Shown here one piece after another: positions 34,265 to 43,310 of a DNA stretch of 64,000 nt. The position numbers and the translations under genes were made by a program. The number at the start of each line of letters is the position of its first letter. Position 1 is the first letter of the stretch. The notes below the pieces were generated by a model. It searched no databases, was not told the origin of the DNA, and saw only the letters and a list, made by a program, of their open reading frames with translations. The DNA is from Chloroflexota bacterium (GTDB lineage Bacteria > Chloroflexota > Anaerolineae > Anaerolineales > VGOW01), in assembly GCA_016875735.1 (NCBI GenBank), contig VGOW01000004.1:1-64000 (forward strand), written 5' to 3'.

Positions 34265-34341
34265 TCTGGTAGTGTGATAGTCAAGTAGTCGAGTAGCCAA
34301 GCTGCCATGGCTACTCGACTCCCCGACCACTCGACTACGTG
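34265..34341. repeat. Palindromic short-repeat island 7 (agtcgagtagtc unit)
   Basis: tagtcaagtagtcgagtagcca (given as a unit class) is followed by its reverse type, tggctactcgact then ccgaccactcgacta. The 13-base arms agtcgagtagcca and tggctactcgact are perfect. The same unit appears at 43231 and 54024. No ribosome binding site remains before ATG 34345. Confidence 0.85.
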
Positions 34342-34344
34342 ACC

Positions 34345-35277
34345 ATGACATTCACCGAACAACTCGCTCAGTTCATCGTTTCTGGAATCACGCAGGGCAG
34401 CATCTATGCGTTGATTGCGTTGGGCTTCGTGACGATTTATAACGTCACCGGCATCATCAATTTCAGCCAGGGTGAGTTCGCGGTGATCGGCGCGTTCATC
34501 GCCATCACGGTCGCGCAAAAGGTTAATCTGTTTCGAGGGCAGTTCGATGTGGAATTGGAGTGGCCGGTGCCGGTGGCGGCGCTGATCGGGGTGGGCGGCG
34601 CGGTGCTGGTGGGCGTCCTGCTCTATCGGTTGGGCATTCAACCGGCGCGGCACGCCTCAACCCTGAGCCAAATCGTCGCCACCATTGGCGCTTCCATTGC
34701 TTTGCGCGGCTTGGTGCTGTTGGCTTGGGGCACCGATCCCTATCGCATCCCGCCATTCACACAAGGCAAGCCGTTCAAGATTTTGGGCGCGGTGATCACC
34801 CGGCAGAGCGTGTGGGTGATGGGCTTGACGGTGGTGGTGGTGGTGGCTCTGTTTCTTTTCTTCCAATACACCCTCATTGGCAAAGCCTTGCGAGCCAGCG
34901 CGGCCAACCCCGGCGCGGCGCGGCTCATGGGCATCAACACCCGGCGCATGGGCCTGATTGCCTTTGCCCTCAGCGCTGGCCTGGGGGCGTTGGGCGGCAT
35001 CGTCATCACTCCGGTCACATTCATGACCTATGATCGCGGATTGATGTTGGCGCTCAAAGGATTCGTCGCCATGATCATGGGCGGACTCACCAGCCCGTTC
35101 GGCGCGGTGGTGGGCGGCCTCGCGTTGGGCATCGTCGAATCGTTGGCGGCCGGATTGATCTCTTCGGGGTATAAAGACGCATTTGCGTTCGCCGTGCTAT
35201 TCGTGGTTCTGCTCGTCCGGCTGGGCGGGGTGTTCAAGCGAGGCAGCGGCGAGGCGTTGGAGCGGGCCGGGTTGTGA
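34345..35277 (+). CDS. livH: ABC transporter permease (LivH type)
   Basis: 310 residues with about eight membrane segments. The N-terminus FIVSGITQGSIYALIALGFV and IYNVTGIINFSQGEFAVIGA are classic LivH. The cytoplasmic coupling segment is IGKALRASAANPGAARLMGI. It forms the membrane channel with LivM. ATG 34345 is chosen over GTG 34339. There is no Shine-Dalgarno sequence because the island abuts the start. Confidence 0.92.
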   Translation: MTFTEQLAQFIVSGITQGSIYALIALGFVTIYNVTGIINFSQGEFAVIGAFIAITVAQKVNLFRGQFDVELEWPVPVAALIGVGGAVLVGVLLYRLGIQPARHASTLSQIVATIGASIALRGLVLLAWGTDPYRIPPFTQGKPFKILGAVITRQSVWVMGLTVVVVVALFLFFQYTLIGKALRASAANPGAARLMGINTRRMGLIAFALSAGLGALGGIVITPVTFMTYDRGLMLALKGFVAMIMGGLTSPFGAVVGGLALGIVESLAAGLISSGYKDAFAFAVLFVVLLVRLGGVFKRGSGEALERAGL

Positions 35278-35293
35278 CGAGGGCCAAAGACGG

Positions 35294-36274
35294 ATGAAAA
35301 CGCGATTCTCGTTGGGGCAATTGGCGGTGTGGGGGCTGGTGGCTGTCGTTATTGCGCTCCCGCCGCTCGTCAAAAATAATTATCAAATCTTCGTTGTCAC
35401 CCTCATCGGCCTGTACACGATGCTCACCGTCGGCCTCTCGTTGGTGATGGGCTTCGCCGGTCAGGTATCGTTGGGCCACGCCACGTTTTACGGCATCGGC
35501 GCGTACGCCGCCGCGCTGTTGAGCGCGATGTTCGGCCTCCCCTCGTGGCTCGCCCTCATCCTCGCCACCGCGCTCACCGGATTGATCGGCTTCTTCATCG
35601 GCATCCCCATCTTCCGATTGCGCGGCCACTATTTGGCGATGGCGACTCTGGGCCTCAACGTCATCTTCAGCCTCATCATAAAAAATGAAGCCGACATTAC
35701 CGGTGGGCCGTCGGGCTTTGCCCATATCCCGCCGCTGTCGGTGGGCGGCTTCGTGTTCGACTCGGACACGAAGATGTATTACATCGTGTGGTTCATGGCG
35801 CTGGCCACGCTGTTCATTTCGATGAATGTGGTCAACTCGCGGGTGGGGCGGGCGCTCCGCGCCATTCACACCAGCGAAGTGGCGGCGGAAGCATTGGGCG
35901 TGGATGCCAACACCTACAAACTGCGCGTGTTCGCGCTGGCCGCCGGGTTCGCCGGGTTGTCGGGCGCGTTGTACGCGCAGGCCATTCACTTCATCAGCCC
36001 ATCGAGTTTCGATATTCTCGTGTCGGTGGAATTGGTGACGATGACGGCTATCGGCGGGCTGGCCAGCGTGTGGGGCTCGGTGTTCGGCGCGGCGGCGGTG
36101 GTGTTTCTCGGCCAGTTCATCCGCGACCGAATGAATGAACTGCTCGAAGGCGCATCGGGCGAACAAGAGATCATCGTGTTTGGCTTAATCTTGGTGGTGA
36201 TCATGGTCTTCATGCCCGAAGGGGTGACAGCAGGCGGCATGAAACTCTTGCGCCGGTTGAGAATGGAAAGATGA
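35294..36274 (+). CDS. livM: ABC transporter permease (LivM type)
   Basis: 326 residues from ATG 35294; the longer upstream frame overlaps livH and is rejected. Typical LivM text is LYTMLTVGLSLVMGFAGQVS then LGHATFYGIGAYAAALL, with the coupling segment VGRALRAIHTSEVAAEALGV and AIGGLASVWGSVFGAAAVVF. About nine membrane helices are visible. It is the second membrane subunit of this importer. Confidence 0.92.
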   Translation: MKTRFSLGQLAVWGLVAVVIALPPLVKNNYQIFVVTLIGLYTMLTVGLSLVMGFAGQVSLGHATFYGIGAYAAALLSAMFGLPSWLALILATALTGLIGFFIGIPIFRLRGHYLAMATLGLNVIFSLIIKNEADITGGPSGFAHIPPLSVGGFVFDSDTKMYYIVWFMALATLFISMNVVNSRVGRALRAIHTSEVAAEALGVDANTYKLRVFALAAGFAGLSGALYAQAIHFISPSSFDILVSVELVTMTAIGGLASVWGSVFGAAAVVFLGQFIRDRMNELLEGASGEQEIIVFGLILVVIMVFMPEGVTAGGMKLLRRLRMER

Positions 36275-36280
36275 CGAGAA

Positions 36281-36343
36281 CAAATTTCAAACTCCAAACT
36301 TCAAACTCCAAAACTTGAAGTTTGAGATTTGAAGTTTGAAGTT
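36281..36343. repeat. Palindromic short-repeat island 8 (ttcaaactcca unit)
   Basis: Copies of ttcaaactccaaac are followed after a very short loop by aagtttgagatttgaagttt, the opposite strand of the same unit. It runs from seven bases after the livM stop to nine bases before ATG 36352. It shares its unit with 37630, 47850 and the reverse arm of the minisatellite at 10243. Confidence 0.85.
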
Positions 36344-36351
36344 GTATTCCT

Positions 36352-37629
36352 ATGTATCAACCGACTCTCGAAACCCTGCCCCGACCCGAACTGGAAGCCC
36401 TGCAATTGGAGCGCCTGCGCGCCACTGTGCGCCGCATCCACGACAACAACCCCCGATACGCGGCGCGGCTCAACGGCATCGGCCCCGATGACCTCCACAC
36501 GCTCGACGACATTCGCCGCCTGCCCTTCACCACCAAAGAAGATTTGCGGCACGGCTATCCTTTCGGTCTCGCCTGCGCTCCGCAAAAGGAGTTCGTGCGG
36601 ATGCACATGAGCAGCGGCACCACCGGCACGCCCATCATCTGCCCGCACACCGAAGCCGATGTCCAGCAGTGGGGCGAGATCATGGCTCGCTGTCTCACGG
36701 CGGCCACCCTCACCGGCAGTGACACACTTCAGATCACGCCCTCGTTCGGGTTGTTCAATGGCGGCTTCGGTTTCCATTACGGCGCGACGGCCATCGGCGC
36801 GTTCATCGTGCCCATCGGCGCGGGGCGCTCGCCGCTGCAATTGCAGTTCATGCGCGATCTCGGCTCCACGGCCATCGCCGCCATCGCCTCGTATCCCCTG
36901 CGGCTGATGGAAGTGGCCGACAAAGAAGGCTTCGACTTTCGGCGCGACAGCAAACTGCGCGTGGGCGTCTTCGGCTCCGAAATTTGGAGCGACGAGATGC
37001 GCCGCCGCATCGAAGACAAGATGGGCATCGAGTCGTTCGACATCATCGGCATGACCGAGTCGGGCGGGGTGGGCATGGGCATTGACTGTGTCGAGCACGA
37101 CGGCATTCACGTTTGGGAAGATCATTATTTGGTGGAGATCGTGAACTGGGAGACGGGCGAGCCGGCGCCCGACGGGGAGCAGGGCGAAATGGTGGTGACG
37201 ACTCTGACTCGGCAAGCCCTGCCGCTCATCCGATTCCGCACCCACGACCTCACCCGGGTGGTGAGCCGCCAACCCTGCCGCTGCGGGCGCACTCATCTCA
37301 AAGTGGCCCGCCTCTCTTGCCGCACCGACGAGATGGTGAAAGTAAAAGGCATCAACTTCTTCCCGAAACAAGTCGAGAGCGTTTTGCTCCGCCACCCCGA
37401 TGTGGGCAACGATTACCTCATTGTGATTGATCGAGTGGACGGCGCCGATCAACTCACGGTGAAAGTGGAAACGCGCGGCCTGCCGTGGCCCGAGGAACTT
37501 TCACAGCGCCTCTCGGATGATCTCTACAACATGATTGGTCTGCGCGCCGAAGTGAACATTTTGCACCCCGGCGAACTGCCGCGCCCCGAAGGCAAAGCGG
37601 TGAGAGTGCAAGACAAGAGGAGAAAATAA
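36352..37629 (+). CDS. paaK: Phenylacetate-CoA ligase, copy 1
   Basis: 425 residues of the PaaK branch of ANL enzymes. The N-terminal RLRATVRRIHDNNPRYAARL and LPFTTKEDLRHGYPF are typical. The P-loop is MSSGTTGTPIICPHT, followed by SFGLFNGGFGFHYGATAIGA, the adenylate motif MTESGGVGMGIDC, and the hinge CRTDEMVKVKGINFFPKQVE. It activates aryl acids with CoA at the cost of ATP. It is inserted between livM and livG, so import and activation are transcriptionally linked. No Shine-Dalgarno sequence is visible after the island. Confidence 0.92.
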   Translation: MYQPTLETLPRPELEALQLERLRATVRRIHDNNPRYAARLNGIGPDDLHTLDDIRRLPFTTKEDLRHGYPFGLACAPQKEFVRMHMSSGTTGTPIICPHTEADVQQWGEIMARCLTAATLTGSDTLQITPSFGLFNGGFGFHYGATAIGAFIVPIGAGRSPLQLQFMRDLGSTAIAAIASYPLRLMEVADKEGFDFRRDSKLRVGVFGSEIWSDEMRRRIEDKMGIESFDIIGMTESGGVGMGIDCVEHDGIHVWEDHYLVEIVNWETGEPAPDGEQGEMVVTTLTRQALPLIRFRTHDLTRVVSRQPCRCGRTHLKVARLSCRTDEMVKVKGINFFPKQVESVLLRHPDVGNDYLIVIDRVDGADQLTVKVETRGLPWPEELSQRLSDDLYNMIGLRAEVNILHPGELPRPEGKAVRVQDKRRK

Positions 37630-37675
37630 ACTCCCAACTTCAAGGTTTGAGGTTTGGAGTTTGAGATTTGAAGTT
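37630..37675. repeat. Palindromic short-repeat island 9 (tttgaagttt unit)
   Basis: A short arm ctcccaacttcaa is followed by a longer opposite arm of four units, aggtttgaggtttggagttt and gagatttgaagtt. It ends four bases before ATG 37680. Confidence 0.75.
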
Positions 37676-37679
37676 CCAC

Positions 37680-38474
37680 ATGAGCGATTCTATTCTTGAG
37701 GCGCGAAGCATCGAGAAATCTTTTGGCGGGGTGATGGCCGTGGCCGGCGTGGATTTGACCATTCGGCGCGGCGAGATATTCGCGCTCATCGGCCCCAACG
37801 GCGCAGGCAAAACCACCACCTTCAATTTGCTCTCCGGCACGCATGCCCTCGATCGGGGCGCGGTGAACTTCGACGGGCATTCCATCACTGGCCTTCCATC
37901 TCATCGCATCGCGCAGTTGGGGCTGGTGCGCACGTTCCAGAACCTGCAAATTTTTGGCTCGATGTCGGCGCTGGAGAATGTGATGGTGGGCTGTCATTTG
38001 CGCGGGCGCACGGGGTTTGTGGCGGCCTCCCTGCGTTTGCCGAGCGTAGCCGCCGAAGAGCGCCGTATCCGCGCTGAGTCGCTGGACTATTTAGAAATGG
38101 TCGGGTTGGCGAATCGCGCCGATGATGTTGCCGCCAGCCTGCCCTTTGGCAAACAGCGGTTGGTGGAGATCGCTCGCGCGCTGGCGGCTCAACCCAAACT
38201 GCTCATGCTCGACGAACCCGCCGCCGGACTCACCCGACCGGAAACCGAATCGCTCGACGATCTGATCTGCCGCATCCGCGACAGCGGCATCACCGTGCTG
38301 TTAGTGGAGCACGATATGAATTTGGTGATGGGCATCGCCGAGCGCGTGGCGGTTCTCCACTACGGGCAAAAAATTGCCGACGGCACGCCCGCCGAAATTC
38401 AGGCCGACGAGCGAGTCATCGGCGCGTATCTTGGACTCGATTGGGATGGAGCGAGGGATTATGCCTTTGCTTGA
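37680..38474 (+). CDS. livG: ABC transporter ATP-binding protein (LivG type)
   Basis: 264 residues from ATG 37680; the in-frame ATG at 37668 lies within repeat sequence. Walker A is [17 protein letters not shown]. The signature region is degenerate ([20 protein letters not shown]), and Walker B is [15 protein letters not shown]. The C-terminal LivG-type extension includes [17 protein letters not shown]. It powers the Liv importer together with LivF, whose start overlaps its end by 14 bases. Confidence 0.92.
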   Translation: MSDSILEARSIEKSFGGVMAVAGVDLTIRRGEIFALIGPNGAGKTTTFNLLSGTHALDRGAVNFDGHSITGLPSHRIAQLGLVRTFQNLQIFGSMSALENVMVGCHLRGRTGFVAASLRLPSVAAEERRIRAESLDYLEMVGLANRADDVAASLPFGKQRLVEIARALAAQPKLLMLDEPAAGLTRPETESLDDLICRIRDSGITVLLVEHDMNLVMGIAERVAVLHYGQKIADGTPAEIQADERVIGAYLGLDWDGARDYAFA

Positions 38475-39204
38475 AGTGCGAGAGGTGAGCACCTTCTATG
38501 GCCGCATCTGCGCGCTCGATCACGTGTCGCTCGACGTGAATGAAGGCGAGATCGTCTGCCTCATCGGCGCGAACGGCGCGGGCAAAACGACTCTGCTCAA
38601 CACCATTTCGGGCGTGGCGCCCGCCCGACACGGCGAGGTGCTGTTGAACGGCGCGGCCATCACTCGCACCCCCGCCGAAAAAATTGTGGGGCAGGGAATC
38701 AGCCACGTGCCCGAGAGGCGGCAAGTCTTCGGCTCGCTCACTGTGATGGAGAATCTCACGCTCGGCGCCTACAGCCGCTTCCGGCGCGATGGCCGCGCGT
38801 CGATCAATAACGACATCGAAAACGTGTACTTGCTCTTTCCAGTGTTGAAAACGAGACACAAACAACTGGCCGGAACGCTCTCCGGCGGCGAACAACAAAT
38901 GCTGGCTGTGGGGCGCGGACTCATGGCCCGCCCCAAATTGATGTTGCTCGACGAGCCCTCGCTGGGACTCGCGCCGCTCATCGTGCAGGAAATTTTTCGC
39001 ATCCTCGCCGACCTGCGCCGGCAGGGCACGACGATTCTGCTGGTGGAACAAAACGCGCGGGCGGCTCTGCGTTGCGCCGACCGGGGCTATGTGTTGGAGA
39101 ATGGCCGGGTGGTGCTCAGCGGCGCCGCCGCCGAACTGAGCGAAAGCGAACTTTTGCAACGCGCATATTTGGGAAAGCGCAATCACCGAAATAGGAGTGG
39201 ATAG
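38461..39204 (+). CDS. livF: ABC transporter ATP-binding protein (LivF type)
   Basis: 247 residues from ATG 38461 ([20 protein letters not shown]), overlapping livG by 14 bases. Walker A is [17 protein letters not shown], the LivF-specific [20 protein letters not shown] follows, the signature is [20 protein letters not shown] and Walker B is [13 protein letters not shown]. It is the second ATPase of the importer. An island of two unit types follows the stop. Confidence 0.93.
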   Translation: MPLLEVREVSTFYGRICALDHVSLDVNEGEIVCLIGANGAGKTTLLNTISGVAPARHGEVLLNGAAITRTPAEKIVGQGISHVPERRQVFGSLTVMENLTLGAYSRFRRDGRASINNDIENVYLLFPVLKTRHKQLAGTLSGGEQQMLAVGRGLMARPKLMLLDEPSLGLAPLIVQEIFRILADLRRQGTTILLVEQNARAALRCADRGYVLENGRVVLSGAAAELSESELLQRAYLGKRNHRNRSG

Positions 39205-39330
39205 CAAGTAGCAAGTGGCAGGTAGCAAGCGGCAAGTTTGCTGTCTGCCAATACCCAATTACTGATTACCAATCACCGATCGCCAATTACTAATCGCCAT
39301 CTGCCATTTGCTATCCACTATTCGCCCTAT
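39205..39330. repeat. Palindromic short-repeat island 10 (two unit types)
   Basis: Units of agcaagtggcaggt (39205-39240) are followed by reverse-type units from two classes, gccaatacccaattactgat and atcgccatctgccatttgct (39243-39330). This nested composition suggests that one island grew inside or beside another. Confidence 0.75.
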
Positions 39331-39348
39331 GCCACACGGAGGATGATG

Positions 39349-41151
39349 ATGACCAAAAAACAACTGCTCTCTGGCAACGAGGCCCTCGCGCGCGGCGCGT
39401 GGGAAGCCGGTGTGGAGGTGGCCGCCGCCTATCCCGGCACGCCCAGCACCGAAATTTTGGAGAACGTCTCGCGCTATCCCGAAATTTATTCCGAGTGGTC
39501 GGCCAACGAAAAGGTGGCGCTCGATGTGGCCATTGGCGCGGCCTATGCCGGAAAGCGGGCGATGGCGACGATGAAACACGTCGGCCTCAACGTCGCTTCC
39601 GAGTCGCTGTTCTATGCCTCGTACACGGGCGTGAACGCCGGGCTGGTCATCGTCAACGCCGACGATCCCGGCCTGCACTCCTCGCAGAACGAGCAGGATA
39701 ACCGCCACTACGCCAAGTTTGCCAAAGTGCCCATGCTTGAGCCGAGCGACAGCCAAGAAGCGAAAGAGATGGTGGGCGCGGCGCTCGAACTCAGCGAGCA
39801 GTTCGACACGCCGGTGATCCTCCGCACCACCACGCGCACCTCGCATGCCAAATCCATCGTCGAGCTCGGTGAACGCAAAACACTGCCCAAGCGCCCCTAC
39901 GAAAAGAATCCGCAAAAGTATGTGATGATTCCCGGCTTCGCCAAACGCCGCCACCCGGTGGTGGAAGAGCGAATGAAAAAGTTGGAAGCCTATGCCGAGA
40001 CGTGCCCCTACAACAAAGTGGAAATGGGCGGTTTGGAATTGGGGATCGTGGCCACCGGCCCCAGTTATCAATACGCCCGCGATGTATTTCCCACCGCCTC
40101 CTTCCTCAAACTGGGCATGGTGTGGCCGATGCCCAAGAAACTGATCGCCGAGTTCGCCTCGAAAGTGAAACGGCTCATCGTCGTCGAAGAGCTCGATCCG
40201 TTCTTCGAAGAGAACATCCGCATCATGGGCATTCAAGCCGAAGGCAAAAGCATCTTTCCGCTCGTGGATGAGTTCTCGCCGGAAGTCGTTCGCAAATCGG
40301 CGCACGCCGCCGGGCTGATCGACGCGCCGCCCATCGAGCATCAACTCGACAAAGGCGCGTTGCCCATGCGCCCGCCCGTTCTGTGCGCGGGGTGCGGCCA
40401 CCGTGACGTGTTCTGGGTTCTGCGCAAACTTAAGGTCACCGTCAACAGCGACATTGGATGTTACGCGCTCGGCGTGATGCCTCCGCTCAACGCCTCGGAC
40501 ACCATCGGCTGTATGGGCGCCAGCATCGGCGTGGCCGCCGGAATGCGGCGCGGCGATCTCGAAGGCCCCAACGTGGCCGTCATCGGCGACAGCACCTTTT
40601 TCCATGCCGGGATGCCGCCGCTGGCCAACGCCATTTACAACCAGACTCCGTTCACCACCATTGTGGTGGACAACCGCACCACCGGCATGACCGGGCATCA
40701 GGGCAATCCGTCTTCGGGCATGACACTTCACCACGACATGCATCCCACTGTCGATATTGAGAAAGTGGTGCGCGGCATGGGCGTGGATGAGGTGTACAAA
40801 GTTGAGTCGCGCGATCTCGACGACTTCGAGGATGCAGTGAAGAAGGCGGTGAAGAGCAACAAACCGGCGGTGGTCATCGCCTACACCCCGTGCGTGTTCG
40901 TCACCTCTCATCCGCGCGAGGCGTACACAATCGTCGAAGAGGATTGCAACGGCTGCACGATGTGCTTCCGCATCGGTTGCCCGGCCATTTACAAGAGCAC
41001 GGTGATGGACGATAAGCACAACCGGCCCAAAGCCCTCATCGATCCGCTGGCCTGCGTGGGGTGCGGCCTGTGCTTCGATGTGTGCGCCCGGCAGGCCATC
41101 CTCGAAGGCGTATTGAAACAAGAGGCGACTCTGACGACCCATGTGGCGTGA
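39349..41151 (+). CDS. iorA: Indolepyruvate:ferredoxin oxidoreductase alpha subunit, copy 2
   Basis: 600 residues from the third of three consecutive ATG codons (39343, 39346, 39349); cggagg just before 39343 gives correct spacing only for 39349. The sequence opens TKKQLLSGNEALARGAWEAG. The TPP region is CAGCGHRDVFWVLRKLKV, then SDIGCYALGVMPPL and NRTTGMTGHQGNPSSG. The C-terminal clusters are CNGCTMCFRIGCPAI and CVGCGLCFDVCARQAI. It is clearly divergent from copy 1, suggesting a different 2-oxoacid preference. It is followed by its own iorB and a ligase. Confidence 0.92.
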   Translation: MTKKQLLSGNEALARGAWEAGVEVAAAYPGTPSTEILENVSRYPEIYSEWSANEKVALDVAIGAAYAGKRAMATMKHVGLNVASESLFYASYTGVNAGLVIVNADDPGLHSSQNEQDNRHYAKFAKVPMLEPSDSQEAKEMVGAALELSEQFDTPVILRTTTRTSHAKSIVELGERKTLPKRPYEKNPQKYVMIPGFAKRRHPVVEERMKKLEAYAETCPYNKVEMGGLELGIVATGPSYQYARDVFPTASFLKLGMVWPMPKKLIAEFASKVKRLIVVEELDPFFEENIRIMGIQAEGKSIFPLVDEFSPEVVRKSAHAAGLIDAPPIEHQLDKGALPMRPPVLCAGCGHRDVFWVLRKLKVTVNSDIGCYALGVMPPLNASDTIGCMGASIGVAAGMRRGDLEGPNVAVIGDSTFFHAGMPPLANAIYNQTPFTTIVVDNRTTGMTGHQGNPSSGMTLHHDMHPTVDIEKVVRGMGVDEVYKVESRDLDDFEDAVKKAVKSNKPAVVIAYTPCVFVTSHPREAYTIVEEDCNGCTMCFRIGCPAIYKSTVMDDKHNRPKALIDPLACVGCGLCFDVCARQAILEGVLKQEATLTTHVA

Positions 41152-41222
41152 GATGTGACTGGATGACGCGATGACTGGATGACAAGATGAATGGTCATCT
41201 TGTCAACTTGTCATCTTGTCAA
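41152..41222. repeat. Palindromic short-repeat island 11 (gatgacaagatga unit)
   Basis: Copies of ggatgacgcgatgact/gatgacaagatga (41158-41193) face tcatcttgtcaacttgtcat (41196-41219). The 11-base arms tgacaagatga and tcatcttgtca are perfect with a four-base loop. The unit recurs at 50077. Confidence 0.85.
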
Positions 41223-41233
41223 AGAAGTGACCC

Positions 41234-41824
41234 ATGATTACAGCAAACTTTCTTTTAGCCGGAGTCGGCGGGCAGGGCACACTGCTGGCTAGCGATATTG
41301 TGGCCGACATCGGGATGCGAGTCGGCGCGGACGTGAAGAAGTCCGAAGTGCACGGCATGTCCCAGCGGGGCGGGGCGGTCACCAGCCATGTGCGCTGGGG
41401 CGGGCGCGTCTCCTCGCCGTTGTGCGAAAAGGGAGCGGTGGATTACTTCATCGCTCAGGAGATGCTTGAAGCCCTGCGGTGGATCGAATTCGTGAAACCC
41501 GGCGGCACGGTGTTGCTCAGCCGTCAGCAGATTGTGCCCACCTCCACCGTTTACGGCGCGGATCAATATCCCGTCGATGATCACGTGGTTGCCACGATCA
41601 AAAAAGTGGCCGGCACGGTGTTGTTGATCGACGCGAAAAAGACAGCCGAGGAACTCGGCAACGCGCGGGTTGCCAACAGCGTTCTGCTCGGCGCGCTCTC
41701 GGCGCAAATGGGAATGCCGCCCGACGATTGGCTGGCGGTGATCACTGTTCGCGTGCCGCAACGACATGTGGAACTGAACCGGCAAGCCTTTTTTGCCGGA
41801 CGCGAAAAAGATTGGAGAATTTGA
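41234..41824 (+). CDS. iorB: Indolepyruvate:ferredoxin oxidoreductase beta subunit, copy 2
   Basis: 196 residues, gamma-type oxidoreductase domain: ANFLLAGVGGQGTLLASDIV, KKSEVHGMSQRGGAVTSHVR, and ARVANSVLLGALSAQMGMPP. It completes the second oxidoreductase. The upstream aaagaag is a weak ribosome binding site. It precedes the second ligase, so products would pass to arylacetyl-CoA metabolism. Confidence 0.9.
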   Translation: MITANFLLAGVGGQGTLLASDIVADIGMRVGADVKKSEVHGMSQRGGAVTSHVRWGGRVSSPLCEKGAVDYFIAQEMLEALRWIEFVKPGGTVLLSRQQIVPTSTVYGADQYPVDDHVVATIKKVAGTVLLIDAKKTAEELGNARVANSVLLGALSAQMGMPPDDWLAVITVRVPQRHVELNRQAFFAGREKDWRI

Positions 41825-41825
41825 T

Positions 41826-41903
41826 TTCAGGTTTTAGATTGCAGACTGCGGGTTGAAGGCTATCGAAACTTCAATCCGCAATCTCAAGCCTGCAATCTGC
41901 AAT
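41826..41903. repeat. Palindromic short-repeat island 12 (gattgcagattgcgg unit)
   Basis: ttttagattgcagactgcgg (41832-41851) and ggttgaagg face cttcaatccgcaatctcaag and cctgcaatctgcaat on the other arm. A standard cgaggaggacacc follows and serves ATG 41920. Confidence 0.8.
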
Positions 41904-41919
41904 CATCGAGGAGGACACC

Positions 41920-43230
41920 ATGCCTATTTGGAATCCTGAGTATGAAACTATGCCCCGCGATCAACTGGAGAAGCTGCAAGCGAAGCGGCTCAAAGAGGTG
42001 GTGGCGCGGCTGGCGGCGACCTCTCCGCTCTACAAGAAAAGGTTCGCCGACGCGAAAGTGACCGCCGACGACATCAACTCGCTCGACGATCTGAGCCGGC
42101 TCCCCTTCACCGAGAAGAGCGACTTCCGCGACCACTATCCTTATGGCATGTTCATCGTGCCAATGGATCAAGTGGTGCGCATTCATGCCTCGTCGGGCAC
42201 AACCGGCAAACCCACTGTGGGCGGCTACACTCGCGCCGACATGGACTTGTGGGCCGAGGTCATGGCGCGCACCGTGTCGAGCGCGGGCGTGACAAATCAG
42301 GACATCGTCCACAATGCGTATGGATACGGCCTCTTCACCGGCGGCTTGGGTTTTCATCTCGGCGCGGATCGGGTGGGGGCCACCGTCATTCCCATGTCGG
42401 GCGGCCTCACCCGGCGGCAAGTGATGCTCATGGAGGATTTCGGCGCGACGGTGCTGACCAGCACGCCCTCCTATTCGTTAGTCATCGCCGAAGAAGCCGC
42501 CGATATGGGTATTGATTTCAAGAAGCGCATGAAAGTGCGCGTGGGCATCTTTGGCGCGGAGCCGTGGACGGAAAAGATGCGGCACGAGATTCAAGAAAAA
42601 TTGGGCGTGGAGGCCTTCGACATTTACGGCCTCACCGAGATCATTGGCCCCGGCGTGGCGGTGGAGTGCCCCCAACACAATGGGATGCACATCAACGAAG
42701 ATCACTTCTTGGCCGAGATCATCGATCCGATCACGGGCGAACGGCTTGGCTACGATCAAGAGGGTGAATTGGTTTTCACCACCCTCACCAAAGAAGCCAT
42801 GCCGGTCGTTCGCTACCGCACCCGCGACCGCACGATTCTGCACGCCGATAAATGCGCTTGCGGGCGGACAACGGTGCGCATGGAAAAGATCATGGGCCGC
42901 ACCGACGATATGCTTATCGTGCGCGGCGTCAACATCTTCCCGCAGCTCATCGAAAAGACACTGCTCTCCATCGAGGACATCGAGCCGCACTATCAAATCG
43001 TCATTGATCGCCCGAAGGATCAACTCGACACGCTCGAGGTGTGGGTGGAAGCCTCGCCGCGTTTGTTCCAACCGATTGACACCCGGCGGCTCGACGAATT
43101 GCAGACTCGCGTCAGCACCGAATTGATGCAGACGCTCGGCATTTCGGCCAGCGTGAAGTTGATGGGGCCAAAATCCATCGCCCGATCCGAGGGCAAAGCC
43201 AGGCGCGTGGTGGATAAGCGCGATTTGTAG
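41920..43230 (+). CDS. paaK: Phenylacetate-CoA ligase, copy 2
   Basis: 436 residues. It begins [23 protein letters not shown] motif [18 protein letters not shown]; then [35 protein letters not shown], and the hinge [20 protein letters not shown]. This is the canonical PaaK form, closer to textbook members than copy 1. It likely makes phenylacetyl-CoA or 4-hydroxyphenylacetyl-CoA. aggagg precedes the start. Confidence 0.93.
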   Translation: MPIWNPEYETMPRDQLEKLQAKRLKEVVARLAATSPLYKKRFADAKVTADDINSLDDLSRLPFTEKSDFRDHYPYGMFIVPMDQVVRIHASSGTTGKPTVGGYTRADMDLWAEVMARTVSSAGVTNQDIVHNAYGYGLFTGGLGFHLGADRVGATVIPMSGGLTRRQVMLMEDFGATVLTSTPSYSLVIAEEAADMGIDFKKRMKVRVGIFGAEPWTEKMRHEIQEKLGVEAFDIYGLTEIIGPGVAVECPQHNGMHINEDHFLAEIIDPITGERLGYDQEGELVFTTLTKEAMPVVRYRTRDRTILHADKCACGRTTVRMEKIMGRTDDMLIVRGVNIFPQLIEKTLLSIEDIEPHYQIVIDRPKDQLDTLEVWVEASPRLFQPIDTRRLDELQTRVSTELMQTLGISASVKLMGPKSIARSEGKARRVVDKRDL

Positions 43231-43308
43231 TCGAATGGTCGAGTAGTCAAGTAGTCAAGTAGTCGTGCTTCCGACTACCCGACCACCCGACGACTTGACT
43301 ACCAGACC
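43231..43308. repeat. Palindromic short-repeat island 13 (agtcgagtagtcaa unit)
   Basis: ggtcgagtagtcaagtagtc then aagtagtcg (43237-43265) faces cgactacccgaccacccgac and gacttgactacc (43272-43303). It begins on the paaK stop codon and ends at the ATG of the transporter gene, which has no Shine-Dalgarno sequence. Confidence 0.85.
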
Positions 43309-43310
43309 AG

